In this document: one piece after another, positions 38,110-47,691 of the stretch
Layout: the number at the start of each line of letters is the position of its first letter
Numbering within the stretch: the stretch's first letter is position 1
Assembly (NCBI GenBank): GCA_944326035.1
Contig: CALVCS010000005.1
Coordinates: 102,422-166,421, forward strand
Length of the DNA: 64,000 nt
Direction: 5' to 3'
DNA from: an uncultured Alistipes sp.
GTDB taxonomy: Bacteria > Bacteroidota > Bacteroidia > Bacteroidales > Rikenellaceae
Program-made: the position numbers and the translations under genes
Notes under the pieces: generated by a model
Told to the model about the DNA's origin: nothing
Seen by the model: the letters and a program-made list of their open reading frames with translations, nothing else
The model's database searches: none

Positions 38110-39432
38110 ATGAAAAAATTAATCGAAACCATCAAGAACATATTCCGGATCGAGGAGCTGCGTAATCGGATTCTCTTTACGCTGAGCCTGATCCTGATAT
38201 ATCGTTTTGGTAGCTTCGTGGTGATCCCGGGGATCAATCCCGAAGCCCTCGCCGCACTGCAAACGCAGGTCGAAGGGAACGGGTTGATGGGCTTGCTGAA
38301 CATCTTCTCAGGGGGAGCGTTCAGCAACGCCTCGATCTTCGCGCTGGGGATCATGCCTTATATCTCGGCATCGATCGTGATCCAGTTGCTGGGCATCGTG
38401 GTACCCTACTTCCAGAAACTGCAGAAGGAAGGGGAAAGCGGACGCCGCAAGATCAACCAATGGACTCGCTACCTGACCATTCTGGTGCTGCTGTTGCAGG
38501 GCCCGGCCTACCTGGCCAACCTGCATGCCCAACTGCCCGATGCCGCCTTTGTGCTGGGCCGGGGAAGTGTACTGTTTACCGTAGCCGCAACTATCGTCCT
38601 GATCGCCGGAACGATGTTCGTGATGTGGCTGGGTGAAAAGATTACCGACAAAGGGATCGGTAACGGGGTATCGCTCATCATCATGGTGGGGATCATCGCC
38701 CGTCTGCCGCACGCTCTGTTGGCCGAAATCAACACCCGCTTCACCGAATCGACCGGGGGTTTTGTGATGTTGGTGGTCGAACTGGTGCTGTTGTTCCTGG
38801 TTTTCGCCGCGACGATCGCCCTGGTTCAAGCTACCCGCAAAATTCCGGTACAGTATGCCAAACGGATCGTAGGGAACAAGCAATATGGAGGTGTACGCCA
38901 GTATATACCGCTTAAAATTAATGCCGCCGGGGTAATGCCGATTATCTTTGCGCAAGCGTTGATGTTCATTCCGATGTTCTTCAGCCGCTTCGACGCCACT
39001 CGCGGATTCGCCGCCGCGTTTGCCGACTACACCGGTTTTTGGTATAATTTTATCTTTGCGCTGCTGGTGGTGGCGTTCACCTATTTCTATACAGCCATTA
39101 CCGTGAATCCCAACATGATGGCCGAGGATATGAAACGCAACGGCGGATTCATTCCGGGAGTAAAACCGGGAAAGAAAACCGTCGAATACCTCGATACCAT
39201 CATGACAAGAATCACCCTTCCGGGTTCGATCTTCCTGGCGATCGTAGCGATTCTGCCGTCGTTTGCCATGATGCTCGGTATCAACAACCAGTTCGCTCTG
39301 TTCTACGGAGGGACCTCGCTGTTGATCTTGGTAGGGGTTATTCTTGACACTCTGCAGCAGATCGAAAGCTACCTGTTGCTCCGCCACTACGACGGTCTGA
39401 TGAAAACCGGACGTATCAAGGGGCGCCGATAG
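38110..39432 (+). CDS. secY: Protein translocase subunit SecY
   Basis: The 440-residue channel protein has ten predicted transmembrane segments and SecY motifs: SGGAFSNASIFALGIMPYIS, GEKITDKGIGNGVSLIIMVG and the cytoplasmic loop NPNMMAEDMKRNGGFIPGVK. It forms the Sec pore with SecE and SecG, which are encoded elsewhere. Confidence 0.98.
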   Translation: MKKLIETIKNIFRIEELRNRILFTLSLILIYRFGSFVVIPGINPEALAALQTQVEGNGLMGLLNIFSGGAFSNASIFALGIMPYISASIVIQLLGIVVPYFQKLQKEGESGRRKINQWTRYLTILVLLLQGPAYLANLHAQLPDAAFVLGRGSVLFTVAATIVLIAGTMFVMWLGEKITDKGIGNGVSLIIMVGIIARLPHALLAEINTRFTESTGGFVMLVVELVLLFLVFAATIALVQATRKIPVQYAKRIVGNKQYGGVRQYIPLKINAAGVMPIIFAQALMFIPMFFSRFDATRGFAAAFADYTGFWYNFIFALLVVAFTYFYTAITVNPNMMAEDMKRNGGFIPGVKPGKKTVEYLDTIMTRITLPGSIFLAIVAILPSFAMMLGINNQFALFYGGTSLLILVGVILDTLQQIESYLLLRHYDGLMKTGRIKGRR

Positions 39433-39463
39433 TTATCCAAAGAGTTTTGAATGAATTAAAAAA

Positions 39464-40240
39464 ATGATACACCTCAAATCACAGGAGGAAATCGAAATCC
39501 TTCGCGAAAATAACCAGTTGGTCAGCCTGACGCTGGCCGAAGTAGGGCGCCACGTACGACCCGGTGTTTCGACACTGGAGTTGGACCGCATCGCTGAAGA
39601 GTTTATTCGCGATCACGGAGCCGAACCGAGTTTCTTGGGTTACAGCGGCTATCCGAACACCCTATGTACGTCGATCAATGAGGTCGTGGTACACGGGATT
39701 CCTTCTGCGAAAGCCATTCTCAGGGAAGGAGATATCCTTTCGGTCGATTGCGGCACGTTTATGAAGGGGTTTTGTGGTGACAGCGCCTATACATTCGCTG
39801 TTGGGGAGATCGCGCCCGAAGTGGCCGAACTGCTCAGAGTAACCAAAGAAGCTCTTTATAAAGGGGTCGCTCAGGCTGTTGCCGGCCACCGTATTGGCGA
39901 TATCGGAAATGCCGTGCAAGAGCACGCCGAAAGTTACGGCTATGGCGTCGTGCGGGAAATGGTGGGCCACGGATTGGGCCGCCGTATGCACGAAGAGCCC
40001 GAAGTGCCTAATTATGGCGCTCGCGGCCGGGGCCCTCTGCTCAAAAAGGGGATGGTCCTGTGCATCGAACCCATGATCACCATGGGAAGCCGCTATGTGG
40101 TCTTCGACCGCGACGGCTGGGGCGTGCGCGCCAAAGACGGTAAACCCGCCGCCCACTTCGAATTTGCCGTGGCGATTACTGCTGACGGACCGGATGTGCT
40201 GACCGATTTCGGGGTGATTGAAAAAGCTTTAAATTCGTAA
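39464..40240 (+). CDS. map: Methionine aminopeptidase, type I
   Basis: The 258-residue enzyme removes N-terminal methionine from new proteins. Metal ligands can be seen in [13 protein letters not shown] (two Asp), [13 protein letters not shown] (His), CIEPMITMG (Glu) and FEFAVAIT (Glu); the active-site His is in EVVVHGIPS. The location between secY and infA is classical. Confidence 0.97.
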   Translation: MIHLKSQEEIEILRENNQLVSLTLAEVGRHVRPGVSTLELDRIAEEFIRDHGAEPSFLGYSGYPNTLCTSINEVVVHGIPSAKAILREGDILSVDCGTFMKGFCGDSAYTFAVGEIAPEVAELLRVTKEALYKGVAQAVAGHRIGDIGNAVQEHAESYGYGVVREMVGHGLGRRMHEEPEVPNYGARGRGPLLKKGMVLCIEPMITMGSRYVVFDRDGWGVRAKDGKPAAHFEFAVAITADGPDVLTDFGVIEKALNS

Positions 40241-40247
40241 GACTCGT

Positions 40248-40466
40248 ATGGCAAAACAAGCTGCTATTGAAAAGGACGGAACCATTATCGAGGCCCTCTC
40301 CAACGCCATGTTCCGCGTGGAGCTGGATAACGGTCACGTAATTACCGCCCACATTTCGGGTAAGATGCGGATGCACTACATCAAAATCCTGCCCGGCGAT
40401 AAGGTGAAAGTGGAAATGTCTCCTTACGATCTGAGCAAGGGACGTATCTCTTTCCGTTACAAGTAA
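40248..40466 (+). CDS. infA: Translation initiation factor IF-1
   Basis: The 72-residue OB-fold protein ([51 protein letters not shown]) is canonical IF-1, binding the 30S A site during initiation. It starts 7 bp after map. Confidence 0.98.
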   Translation: MAKQAAIEKDGTIIEALSNAMFRVELDNGHVITAHISGKMRMHYIKILPGDKVKVEMSPYDLSKGRISFRYK

Positions 40467-40661
40467 TTTTACGGGTCGCCCGCTAAGGGATCCCGACCGA
40501 GAACGCACGATCCGCTCGCAGTCAAGGCAGGGCCGTCGGCCGAGGGGCTGCTCGGCACTGAAAGCCCTCCCCGCGAGAAGATTCCGCGAAGGGAACGTAA
40601 GATCCCACTCTCCGAGGTCGGACAACCGAAACAAGGGCGTCTCATTAACGATGTCTGAAAA
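40467..40661 (+). promoter_or_regulatory. Long GC-rich spacer between infA and rpmJ
   Basis: This 195-bp insert contains small stems (GGCC/GGCC at 40531-40541, GGGCT at 40555 region with AGCCC at 40562-40566) and CGACC at 40494-40498. CGACC could pair either with GGTCG at 40474-40478 or with GGTCG at 40617-40621. It contains no gene. The structure is less convincing than in the other operon spacers. Confidence 0.35.
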
Positions 40662-40778
40662 ATGAAAGTTAGAGCATCCATCAAAAAGAGAAGCGAGGAT
40701 TGCAAGATCGTAAAGCGCAAAGGGCACTTGTATGTGATCTGCAAGAAGAATCCCAAGCTGAAAATGCGTCAGGGGTAA
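40662..40778 (+). CDS. rpmJ: 50S ribosomal protein L36
   Basis: The 38-codon gene reads [20 protein letters not shown] then [18 protein letters not shown]. The start MKVRAS, the KIVKR segment and the terminal RQG identify L36. Only two cysteines remain, and the first cysteine and the histidine of the zinc-binding form are replaced (Ser11 and Lys33), so this is the zinc-free type. It sits between infA and rpsM, as expected. Confidence 0.96.
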   Translation: MKVRASIKKRSEDCKIVKRKGHLYVICKKNPKLKMRQG

Positions 40779-40806
40779 TTTTAACAATTTAAGCAAACTA
40801 AGATTT

Positions 40807-41187
40807 ATGGCACGTATAGTTGGTGTAGATTTACCCAAGAACAAAAGAGGCGAGATTGGTCTGACCTATATCTACGGTATCGGTCGGAGCACGGCTCGCG
40901 CAATTCTTGACAAGGCTCAGGTGAGCTACGATGTCAAGGTACAGGACTGGAGCGATGAAAACGTGGCCGCCATCCGTAGCGCCATTGCCGAAGGAGGTTA
41001 TAAGGTGGAAGGTGAACTTCGCTCGACGGTTCAACTGAACATCAAACGCCTGATGGATATCGGTTGTTATCGCGGTATTCGTCACCGTCTGGGCCTCCCC
41101 GTCCGCGGGCAAAGTACGAAAAACAACGCACGTACCCGCAAAGGGAGAAAGAAAACGGTGGCTAATAAGAAAAAAGCAACGAAGTAA
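40807..41187 (+). CDS. rpsM: 30S ribosomal protein S13
   Basis: The 126-residue S13 has [29 protein letters not shown] and the C-terminal [20 protein letters not shown] then [10 protein letters not shown]. It opens the alpha-operon part. Confidence 0.98.
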   Translation: MARIVGVDLPKNKRGEIGLTYIYGIGRSTARAILDKAQVSYDVKVQDWSDENVAAIRSAIAEGGYKVEGELRSTVQLNIKRLMDIGCYRGIRHRLGLPVRGQSTKNNARTRKGRKKTVANKKKATK

Positions 41188-41199
41188 TCTTAGAGAATT

Positions 41200-41589
41200 A
41201 TGGCAAAGAAAACAGGATCAGTTAAGAAGAAAGTGGTTAAGGTGGGCCTTCAAGGGATGGCACACGTACACTCTACTTTCAACAACGTGATAATAACGCT
41301 GACCAACGAGAATGGCGAAGTCATCAGCTGGAGCTCTGCCGGTAAGATGGGCTTCCGCGGTTCGAAGAAAAATACGCCTTATGCCGCACAGACCGCCGCT
41401 ACGGATTGCGCCAAAGTGGCTTACGATATGGGTCTGCGCAAAGTGAAGGTGTATGTGAAAGGTCCGGGCGCTGGCCGCGAATCGGCCATCCGTACTATCC
41501 ATGGCGCCGGTATCGAGGTGACCGAGATCATCGATGTGACTCCACTGCCTCACAACGGTTGCCGTCCCCCCAACCGTCGTCGCGTCTAA
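41200..41589 (+). CDS. rpsK: 30S ribosomal protein S11
   Basis: The 129-residue S11 shows [40 protein letters not shown] and the C-terminal [18 protein letters not shown]. It is 12 bp after rpsM. Confidence 0.98.
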   Translation: MAKKTGSVKKKVVKVGLQGMAHVHSTFNNVIITLTNENGEVISWSSAGKMGFRGSKKNTPYAAQTAATDCAKVAYDMGLRKVKVYVKGPGAGRESAIRTIHGAGIEVTEIIDVTPLPHNGCRPPNRRRV

Positions 41590-41818
41590 TTGAAAGACGC
41601 TGCGGTACCCAGGCTGCAATGGGATGCCCACTAAAGGATGGGATTGTCCTCGGCGTTGCAGCATAAAGGCTGGGCAAGGGCCCCGGGAGGATCTCCCGAA
41701 AGATACAAACCAACAATCCGCAAGGATCACACCAGGATTTTCCGCCGGTTTACCGTCGAAAGTCCGGGCCCGAAAAAGCCGGAAGTGAACCGTAAAAAAC
41801 AAGCAAAATTTATTGACA
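41590..41818 (+). promoter_or_regulatory. Structured leader before rpsD, candidate S4-binding RNA
   Basis: The 229-bp gap begins with a stacked fold: CCCAG 41608-41612 pairs with CTGGG 41670-41674, GCTGCAA 41613-41619 with TTGCAGC 41656-41662, and CCCA 41627-41630 with TGGG 41639-41642. A separate 6-bp hairpin CGGGAG/CTCCCG lies at 41684-41698. S4 autoregulates its operon through an RNA structure in many bacteria, and distinct S4 leaders have been proposed for Bacteroidia; position directly before rpsD fits. I cannot align it to a covariance model here. Confidence 0.65.
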
Positions 41819-42427
41819 ATGGGAAAATACATAGGACCAAAATCAAAAATCGCCCGCAAATTTGGCGAACCCATTTTCGGGGCGGACAAGTCTTTTGAAA
41901 AAAAGAACTATCCCCCGGGCCAGCATGGTCTTGCTCGTAAGCGTAAAAAAGTTTCGGAATACGGAACTCAGCTGAGCGAAAAACAAAAAGCTAAAGCCAT
42001 CTACGGCGTACAGGAAAAACAGTTCCGCAAAACCTTCGAAGAAGCCGCCCGTGTGGGGGGTATTACGGGTGAAAACTTGCTCAAGTTGCTCGAATGCCGT
42101 CTGGACAACGTGGTATTCCGTCTGGGCATCGCACCGACTCGTGCCGCAGCCCGTCAGTTGGTTTCGCACCGCCATATCGTAGTGAATGGCGCCGTTGTGA
42201 ACATTCCTTCATACGAATTGCGTCCCGGAGACAGCGTAGGCGTCCGCGAAAAATCCAAATCGCTGGAAGTGATTCAGAATTCGCTCGCAGGCAGCAACCA
42301 CAGCCGTTACAGCTGGTTGGCATGGGAAGGCAGCCGTATGACGGGTAAGTTCCTGCAGCGCCCCGAACGTGCCGACATCCCCGAAAACATCAAAGAACAA
42401 CTGATCGTTGAGTTGTACTCTAAGTAG
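41819..42427 (+). CDS. rpsD: 30S ribosomal protein S4
   Basis: The 202-residue protein starts at ATG 41819 ([16 protein letters not shown]); an ATG two codons upstream is less likely. KNYPPGQHG and the S4 RNA-binding domain ([33 protein letters not shown]) are clear. S4 nucleates 30S body assembly and probably controls this part of the operon. Confidence 0.98.
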   Translation: MGKYIGPKSKIARKFGEPIFGADKSFEKKNYPPGQHGLARKRKKVSEYGTQLSEKQKAKAIYGVQEKQFRKTFEEAARVGGITGENLLKLLECRLDNVVFRLGIAPTRAAARQLVSHRHIVVNGAVVNIPSYELRPGDSVGVREKSKSLEVIQNSLAGSNHSRYSWLAWEGSRMTGKFLQRPERADIPENIKEQLIVELYSK

Positions 42428-42452
42428 TAAATCATAATCGAGGAGCAAAACT

Positions 42453-43445
42453 ATGGCTATATTAGCATTTCAAAAACCTGAAAAGGTCATCATGCTGGAA
42501 TCAACTTCGTCGTTCGGACGTTTCGAGTTCCGACCGCTGGAGCCGGGTTTCGGTATGACCGTCGGCAACGCCTTGCGGCGTATCCTTCTCTCTTCGCTGG
42601 AAGGTTATGCCATCACCACCGTGAAAGTGTCCGGCGTGGATCATGAGTTTGCTGCCATTCCCGGAGTTATGGAGGGGATGCTTGAGATCATTCTCAACCT
42701 CAAGCAGGTACGCTTCATCAAGACCGTCGAAGAAGTCGAATCGGAAAAGGTGGTTGTCAACGTGGTGGGTCAGACGGAACTGACCGCCGGTTACATTTCC
42801 CAATTTCTGACGAACTTCAAGGTTCTCAATCCCGATTTGGTGATTTGTCGTCTGAACGATGATGTGAAATTGCAGATGGAGCTGACCATCGCCAAAGGGC
42901 GCGGTTACGTGCCCGCCGAAGAAAACCGTCCGGCCGATGCCGAATTCGGTTTGCTGCCCATCGACTCGATTCACACCCCGATCAAGAACGTGAAGTATTC
43001 GGTCGAAAACTACCGTGTGGAACAGAAAACCGACTACGAAAAGCTGAATCTGGAGATCACGACCGACGGCTCGATCCATCCTAAGGATGCCCTGAAGGAA
43101 GCGGCCAAGATTCTGATCCATCACTTCATGCTCTTCTCGGACGAAAAGATCACGCTCAATCTGGAGGAAAACAATACGGCCGAAGAGTTCGATGAAGATG
43201 TGCTGCACATGCGCCAGCTTCTGAAGACCAAACTGTCGGATCAGGATCTGTCGGTTCGTGCCCTCAACTGCCTGAAAGCGGCAGAAGTGGAAACCGTCGG
43301 AGACTTGGTTCGTTTCAATCGTAACGACCTGCTCAAATTCCGCAACTTCGGGAAGAAGTCGCTCTCCGAGCTGGACGAATTGTTGGCCAACCTGAACCTC
43401 CATTTCGGGATGGACGTATCAATCTACAAACTTGACAAGGATTAA
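42453..43445 (+). CDS. rpoA: RNA polymerase subunit alpha
   Basis: The 330-residue protein has the assembly domain ([20 protein letters not shown]) and the DNA-binding C-terminal domain ([20 protein letters not shown], then [14 protein letters not shown]). Length is typical. It lies between rpsD and rplQ. Confidence 0.98.
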   Translation: MAILAFQKPEKVIMLESTSSFGRFEFRPLEPGFGMTVGNALRRILLSSLEGYAITTVKVSGVDHEFAAIPGVMEGMLEIILNLKQVRFIKTVEEVESEKVVVNVVGQTELTAGYISQFLTNFKVLNPDLVICRLNDDVKLQMELTIAKGRGYVPAEENRPADAEFGLLPIDSIHTPIKNVKYSVENYRVEQKTDYEKLNLEITTDGSIHPKDALKEAAKILIHHFMLFSDEKITLNLEENNTAEEFDEDVLHMRQLLKTKLSDQDLSVRALNCLKAAEVETVGDLVRFNRNDLLKFRNFGKKSLSELDELLANLNLHFGMDVSIYKLDKD

Positions 43446-43447
43446 TC

Positions 43448-44050
43448 ATGAGACATAACAAATCAATCAACCACCTGGGCCGCCAGGCGTCTCACCGCAA
43501 GGCGTTGATGGCCAATCTGGCCTCGTCCCTGCTGCTGCACAAACGCATCAGCACCACCCTGGCCAAAGCCAAGGCTCTGCGGATGTACGTTGAGCCGTTG
43601 ATCACCAAATCGAAGGACGACACGACCCATTCACGCCGTGTTGTATTCTCCTACATCAAGGACAAAAAGGCTGTTTCGGAATTGTTCCGTGAAATTGCCC
43701 CGCGTATTGCGGATCGTCCGGGGGGTTACTGCCGAATTCTCAAGACGGGTTTCCGTCAGGGCGATGCGGCTGAAACCTGCATCATCGAGCTGGTAGACTT
43801 CAACGAAAGCTACAACAAAGAGATCAAGGTCGGCGAAAGCAAACCCAAAACGCGTCGTAGCCGTGCCAAAAAGAGCACTGAAAGCACAGCCGCTGCTGCT
43901 ACGGAAACCGTAGCTGCTGAAGCTGCTGAAGCTGCAGAAGGCGAAGAAACCAAGAAACCGGCTGCCAAAAAGGCTGCCGCTCCGAAGGCTGCTAAAACTT
44001 CGGGGGCTAAAACGACGGCTAAGAAAACGGCCGCTACGAAGAAAGCTTAA
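43448..44050 (+). CDS. rplQ: 50S ribosomal protein L17 with long C-terminal tail
   Basis: The first 125 residues are L17 ([60 protein letters not shown]). About 60 further residues form an Ala/Lys/Thr-rich tail ([20 protein letters not shown]) absent from E. coli L17. It is the last gene of the operon, 2 bp after rpoA. Confidence 0.97.
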   Translation: MRHNKSINHLGRQASHRKALMANLASSLLLHKRISTTLAKAKALRMYVEPLITKSKDDTTHSRRVVFSYIKDKKAVSELFREIAPRIADRPGGYCRILKTGFRQGDAAETCIIELVDFNESYNKEIKVGESKPKTRRSRAKKSTESTAAAATETVAAEAAEAAEGEETKKPAAKKAAAPKAAKTSGAKTTAKKTAATKKA

Positions 44051-44075
44051 CCTGTTTTTTCGAACGCTTTTTATA

Positions 44076-44117
44076 AACGAAGCGGGAGCCTGTGTATCAG
44101 GTTTCCGCTTCGTTGTT
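44076..44117 (+). terminator. Operon terminator after rplQ
   Basis: AACGAAGCGG pairs with CCGCTTCGTT around an imperfect inner stem. It lies 25 bp after the rplQ stop. The following T-run is short (GTTTG), so termination may be partial. Confidence 0.75.
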
Positions 44118-44613
44118 TGATCGTCCCGTCGCTTGATGATTTGATCGGGAAACTCATTGTCGGGAGACTTCAAGGAGAGGGGGGCGGAGCCAGAAGAATG
44201 GCTGCGGTCGGTTTAGTGGAGGGCGGGGAGAGTTGTTTCGGAGTGCTCCTGGGTGGAGTTGTTGCGGCGCGTTTCCTTTGTACGTTTCCTCGGAAATTTC
44301 TGGGGAGGGGGTGTTTCGGTGCGTTTCCTTGGGGTGTTTTTCTGGAAATTCCTGGGGGAGTTGTTTCGGCACGTTCTCTTTGTACGTTTCCTCGGAAAAT
44401 TTCTGTGGGGCATTGTTTCGGGGGAGTCCTTTCGAGGAGTTCCCTTTGGACGTTCCCTCTGGACGGGGTATTCCTGCGGAACGTTTTTGAGGGTGTTCTT
44501 TCGGGGCGTTCTTCCCCTTAGAACGACCAGGAACGAAAGAGAAGGAGACTTCTGACGGGAGAAAGAACCCGGAAATTCTCTCCTCAGCCCTGAAAAGTTG
44601 GGAAATAGAAAGC
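44118..44613. repeat. Spacer with about 51-nt degenerate tandem repeat
   Basis: Between rplQ and the prfB terminator the plus strand repeats a unit like GCGTTTCCTTTGTACGTTTC followed by CTCGGAAATTTCTGGGG. TACGTTTCCTCGGA occurs at 44281 and 44383, 102 bp apart, with a weaker copy halfway, so the period is about 51 nt and four to six copies can be traced from about 44230 to 44520. All frames stay open through the repeat on both strands, but none resembles a protein I know. Confidence 0.7.
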
Positions 44614-44655
44614 AAAAAAGAACCGTTCCCTCCTTTGGGGAGCGGTTCTTTTTTG
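44614..44655 (-). terminator. Terminator after prfB
   Basis: AAAAAAGAACCGTTCCC with GGGAGCGGTTCTTTTTT makes a long stem with A and T runs on both sides, 26 bp beyond the prfB stop. It can also act on transcripts from the plus strand. Confidence 0.93.
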
Positions 44656-44680
44656 TATGCGGTCGTTTCTCGATGAAGCT

Positions 44681-45781
44681 CTAGTCCTCCAACGAAGTGG
44701 CTCCACCGCAACTCATCAGATAGGCTTTGATAAAGTCGTTCAGATCGCCGTCCATGACCCCTTGTACATCCGAGGTCTGATAGCCCGTCCGGTGGTCTTT
44801 GACCCGGCGGTCGTCAAAAACATAACTGCGGATCTGGGACCCCCATTCGATTTTTTTCTTCTGTCCTTCCAGTTGATTTTGAAGCTCCATGCGTTTGTCC
44901 AGCTCCATTTGGTACAGTTTCGAACGCAAAATACGCATGGCGTTCTCTTTGTTCATCAACTGAGACCGGGTTTCGGTATTTTCCACGATGATGCCGGTCG
45001 GTAAGTGGCGCAGTCGAACCCCGGTTTCCACTTTGTTGACGTTCTGACCGCCCTTCCCGCCGCTGCGGTAGGTATCCCACTCGATGTCGGCCGGATTGAT
45101 GACGATCTCGATGGTGTCGTCCACCGTCGGGGACACGAAAACGGACGCAAAGCTGGTTTGCCGTTTGTTGTTGGCATTGAAGGGCGAGGGACGGACCAGT
45201 CGATGTACGCCGCTTTCACTTTTCAGGTAACCGTAGGCATAGTCGCCCGTGAACTCGACGGTAGCCGATTTGATCCCCACTTCTTCCCCTTCCTGCATGT
45301 CGAGAATCTTCGTCTGATAACCGTTGGCTTCCCCCCAACGCAGATACATGCGCAACAACATATTGGCCCAGTCGAGGCTTTCGGTCCCACCGGCGCCGGC
45401 ATTGATCTCCATGATCGCCCCCAGCCGATCTTCTTCTCCGCCCAACATGTTGCGCATCTCCAGCGTTTCGATCAGCTCCCGGGTGTGGTTATATTGGGCT
45501 TCCAGCTCTTCGGGGGTGGAGACGCCTTCGCGAACAAACTCCGGCATCAGCTGCAGATCGTCCAACGCTTTGACAATTTCGTCATAGGCCGTAATCCAGT
45601 ATTTGATCGAGGCCACTTTTTTGAGCTGCTTTTCGGCCTTGGCCGGATCGTCCCAAAAATCGGGGGCCTGGGTGCGACTCTGTTCTTCATCCAGTTGCAA
45701 CCGACGGTCTTCGATGCGCAGGTGAGTGTGGAGGGCTTCGCGACGTTTGTCGAGCTCCTTGATCTGTTCAGGCGTTATCAT
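44681..45781 (-). CDS. prfB: Peptide chain release factor 2
   Basis: The 366-residue protein has the UGA-recognising SPF tripeptide ([12 protein letters not shown]) and the catalytic GGQ ([13 protein letters not shown]). It recognises UAA and UGA. Unlike most RF2 genes it is one uninterrupted frame: where the CTTTGAC frameshift site usually lies (after codon 20) the sequence reads CACCTGCGCATC. It follows the radical SAM gene by 6 bp, so the two are probably co-transcribed. Confidence 0.96.
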   Translation of the reverse strand: MITPEQIKELDKRREALHTHLRIEDRRLQLDEEQSRTQAPDFWDDPAKAEKQLKKVASIKYWITAYDEIVKALDDLQLMPEFVREGVSTPEELEAQYNHTRELIETLEMRNMLGGEEDRLGAIMEINAGAGGTESLDWANMLLRMYLRWGEANGYQTKILDMQEGEEVGIKSATVEFTGDYAYGYLKSESGVHRLVRPSPFNANNKRQTSFASVFVSPTVDDTIEIVINPADIEWDTYRSGGKGGQNVNKVETGVRLRHLPTGIIVENTETRSQLMNKENAMRILRSKLYQMELDKRMELQNQLEGQKKKIEWGSQIRSYVFDDRRVKDHRTGYQTSDVQGVMDGDLNDFIKAYLMSCGGATSLED

Positions 45782-45787
45782 GAAAGG

Positions 45788-46612
45788 TTATTTTTGCAGG
45801 TGGTTGATTTTGTCGGGGCTGTCCGGATCGGCGGTGGCTCCCGAGACCGAACAGGGTATGCCCAAAGCTTCGACCCGTGCCGCTATGCGTTGCAATTCGG
45901 GTACAGAGATCTTTTCCAGATGGGGGGCAGGGGTTTCGCGGTCGATCGAGTAGATCATCACGCTTCGGGGGGCAATACGTTGTACGAGCTCTACCCATGC
46001 CGAAACCTCTTCTTCGGTCGTATTATCCACGATCTGGCCGTTGTATTCGCCTCGCAAAAAGAGGGTTTGCAGGATCAGCTGTCCGTTGAACTTCTGCATT
46101 TGCGCGACGGTTTCGGCCACCGAGTAGGCGCCTCGGGGCTGATCGATCAGGCGAGCTGTCCGATCGAAGGCCGAATCGAGTTTGAGAATGTTGTTGTCGA
46201 CGCGCAGCAGGGCCCGATACACCGAGTCGCGACCGATCATCGTGGCATTGCTCAGCACCGAAATTTTGGCGGAGGGGCACCATTGGTCGCGCAGGGTACG
46301 GGTATCTTCGATGATGGCTTCGAAATCGGGATGAAGGGTCGGTTCGCCATTTCCGGCGAAGGTAATGACATCGGGAAGTGTGCCGGTGGCGGCCATTTCT
46401 TGAAGCTTGGCTTGCAGGGCGGTGGCCACCTCTTCCCGGCTGTTGAAACGAGGTCGTTGGGGATGGAGGGGGTTCCATCCGCATTCGCAATAGATGCAGT
46501 TGAACGAGCAGAGTTTGCTGGTCAGCGGCAACAGATTGACCCCCAGCGAGAGACCCAGCCGGCGGCTGTGTACCGGACCGAAAATAACGTGATCGAAAAG
46601 GGCAGTAGCCAT
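45788..46612 (-). CDS. Radical SAM protein (COG0731-like)
   Basis: The 274-residue protein starts at ATG 46612 (MATALFDHVIFGPVHSRRLG). The 4Fe-4S cluster motif is CSFNCIYC (C-x3-C-x2-C) after VNLLPLTSKL; ITFAGNGEPTLHPDFE is the SAM-binding GNGEP strand. It resembles the Fe-S oxidoreductase group of radical SAM enzymes related to MoaA and to tRNA-modifying TYW1; its substrate is not evident. Position upstream of prfB suggests a link to translation but does not prove one. Confidence 0.85.
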   Translation of the reverse strand: MATALFDHVIFGPVHSRRLGLSLGVNLLPLTSKLCSFNCIYCECGWNPLHPQRPRFNSREEVATALQAKLQEMAATGTLPDVITFAGNGEPTLHPDFEAIIEDTRTLRDQWCPSAKISVLSNATMIGRDSVYRALLRVDNNILKLDSAFDRTARLIDQPRGAYSVAETVAQMQKFNGQLILQTLFLRGEYNGQIVDNTTEEEVSAWVELVQRIAPRSVMIYSIDRETPAPHLEKISVPELQRIAARVEALGIPCSVSGATADPDSPDKINHLQK

Positions 46613-46947
46613 ACGAAGCGAATTTAACGGGGAGGGAAAGTGTCCGTTCGATCCTGATTCAATCAGACGGGGCTGCAATCGGATGGTCGGACAGTTAAAC
46701 GCTCAAACAGTCAAACAGTCGAATGTCCGCTCTTCGGACCCCTGTTTTCCCCTCTACAAAGATACGAAAACTTCCCGAACCCTGAAGACCTTTCTGTCCG
46801 ATCCCGGTATCCTGAGCAGAAAGCCGGCTCAAGGTTGGGTTTGTGCAAAAAAGGTGAGCAGGGAATAACCGGCACAAAGCTTGTATTTTACCGACGAAAA
46901 GAATATCTTTGATAAGAACGAACTCTCAACCCTTAAAAAATAGAATT
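46613..46947. promoter_or_regulatory. Divergent control region, radical SAM gene and DUF975-like gene
   Basis: In this 335-bp gap a minus-strand -7 box TATCTTTG (plus-strand 46757-46764) could serve the radical SAM/prfB pair. The plus-strand promoter for the membrane protein is at 46881-46911. Around 46705-46725 AAACAGTC is repeated in tandem. Confidence 0.55.
46881..46911 (+). promoter_or_regulatory. Promoter of the DUF975-like gene
   Basis: TTG 46881-46883, 20-bp spacer, TATCTTTG 46904-46911: a full Bacteroidota promoter ending 36 bp before the ATG. Confidence 0.85.
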
Positions 46948-47622
46948 ATGACGGATTCATTTAGACCTTCGGTATTGCGTGCGAAAGCCTGGGATGTGCT
47001 GCGGGACAAGTGGGGCCAGGCTGCCTTGACCTCGTTGATTATTTATGCCGGCTATCTGTTGGTGCTGTTAGTGTCGTCCTTGATGCCTTTATTGGGGCTG
47101 GTGATCATGATGCTGGTTTGGGGTATGCTGTTGATCGGGTATCAGTTTATCTTTCTGGACCTCTACCGTGACAAGGGGCAGGTCGAAGTCAAGACGATCC
47201 TCGAACCGGTGCATCGTTATGGCCGCTATTTCGGTGGTTTTCTGCTGGTGTGCATCTATGTTGGCCTGTGGTCATTGTTGTTCTATATCCCGGGCATTAT
47301 CAAAATGTTGTCGTATAGCATGACGTTTTATATCATGCGGGAAAATCCGGAAATGACGGGCGAACAAGCCATTCAGCGCAGTATGGAGATGATGAAGGGA
47401 CACAAGATGGATCTCTTTTTGCTGATGCTCAGTTTTATCGGTTGGATTCTGTTGAGCATCATTACGTTGGGAATCGGCTATCTGTGGATTTATCCCTATA
47501 TGTATACGGCCCGGGCCGCTTTCTATGAAGAGTTGAAAAAGGAATATGCGGCTACCCAGCCTTTTGAGGGAAGTTCGTTCGGGGACGGTGAGCGTACGGT
47601 CGTTATTACGACGGAAGCGTAG
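46948..47622 (+). CDS. DUF975-like integral membrane protein
   Basis: The 224-residue protein has four to six hydrophobic segments (YAGYLLVLLVSSLMPLLGLV, FLLVCIYVGLWSLLFYIPGI, LFLLMLSFIGWILLSIITLG). The DUF975 hallmarks are here: MKGHKMDLFLL followed by GIGYLWIYPYMYTARAAFYE. Function is unknown. The start ATG at 46948 (MTDSFRPSVL) fits the promoter just upstream; a strong terminator follows. Confidence 0.8.
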   Translation: MTDSFRPSVLRAKAWDVLRDKWGQAALTSLIIYAGYLLVLLVSSLMPLLGLVIMMLVWGMLLIGYQFIFLDLYRDKGQVEVKTILEPVHRYGRYFGGFLLVCIYVGLWSLLFYIPGIIKMLSYSMTFYIMRENPEMTGEQAIQRSMEMMKGHKMDLFLLMLSFIGWILLSIITLGIGYLWIYPYMYTARAAFYEELKKEYAATQPFEGSSFGDGERTVVITTEA

Positions 47623-47650
47623 AGCGAATTTCGATCGTTCCAGTAAATAG

Positions 47651-47678
47651 AGCCCGCCTGTTTTGGCGGGCTTTTTTT
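47651..47678 (+). terminator. Terminator after the DUF975-like gene
   Basis: AGCCCGCC/GGCGGGCT, an 8-bp perfect stem with a six-base loop, followed by seven T residues. Confidence 0.95.
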
Positions 47679-47691
47679 ACGCCCGTGTTTT

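Noticed and set aside
44154..44711. Minus-strand open frame of 185 codons with repeated Pro/Lys/Glu peptides
   Set aside because: It overlaps the prfB 3' end and terminator and simply translates the 51-nt repeat; other frames are equally open.
45005..46627. 540-codon plus-strand frame
   Set aside because: It spans the complements of both prfB and the radical SAM gene, which are certain, so it cannot be real.
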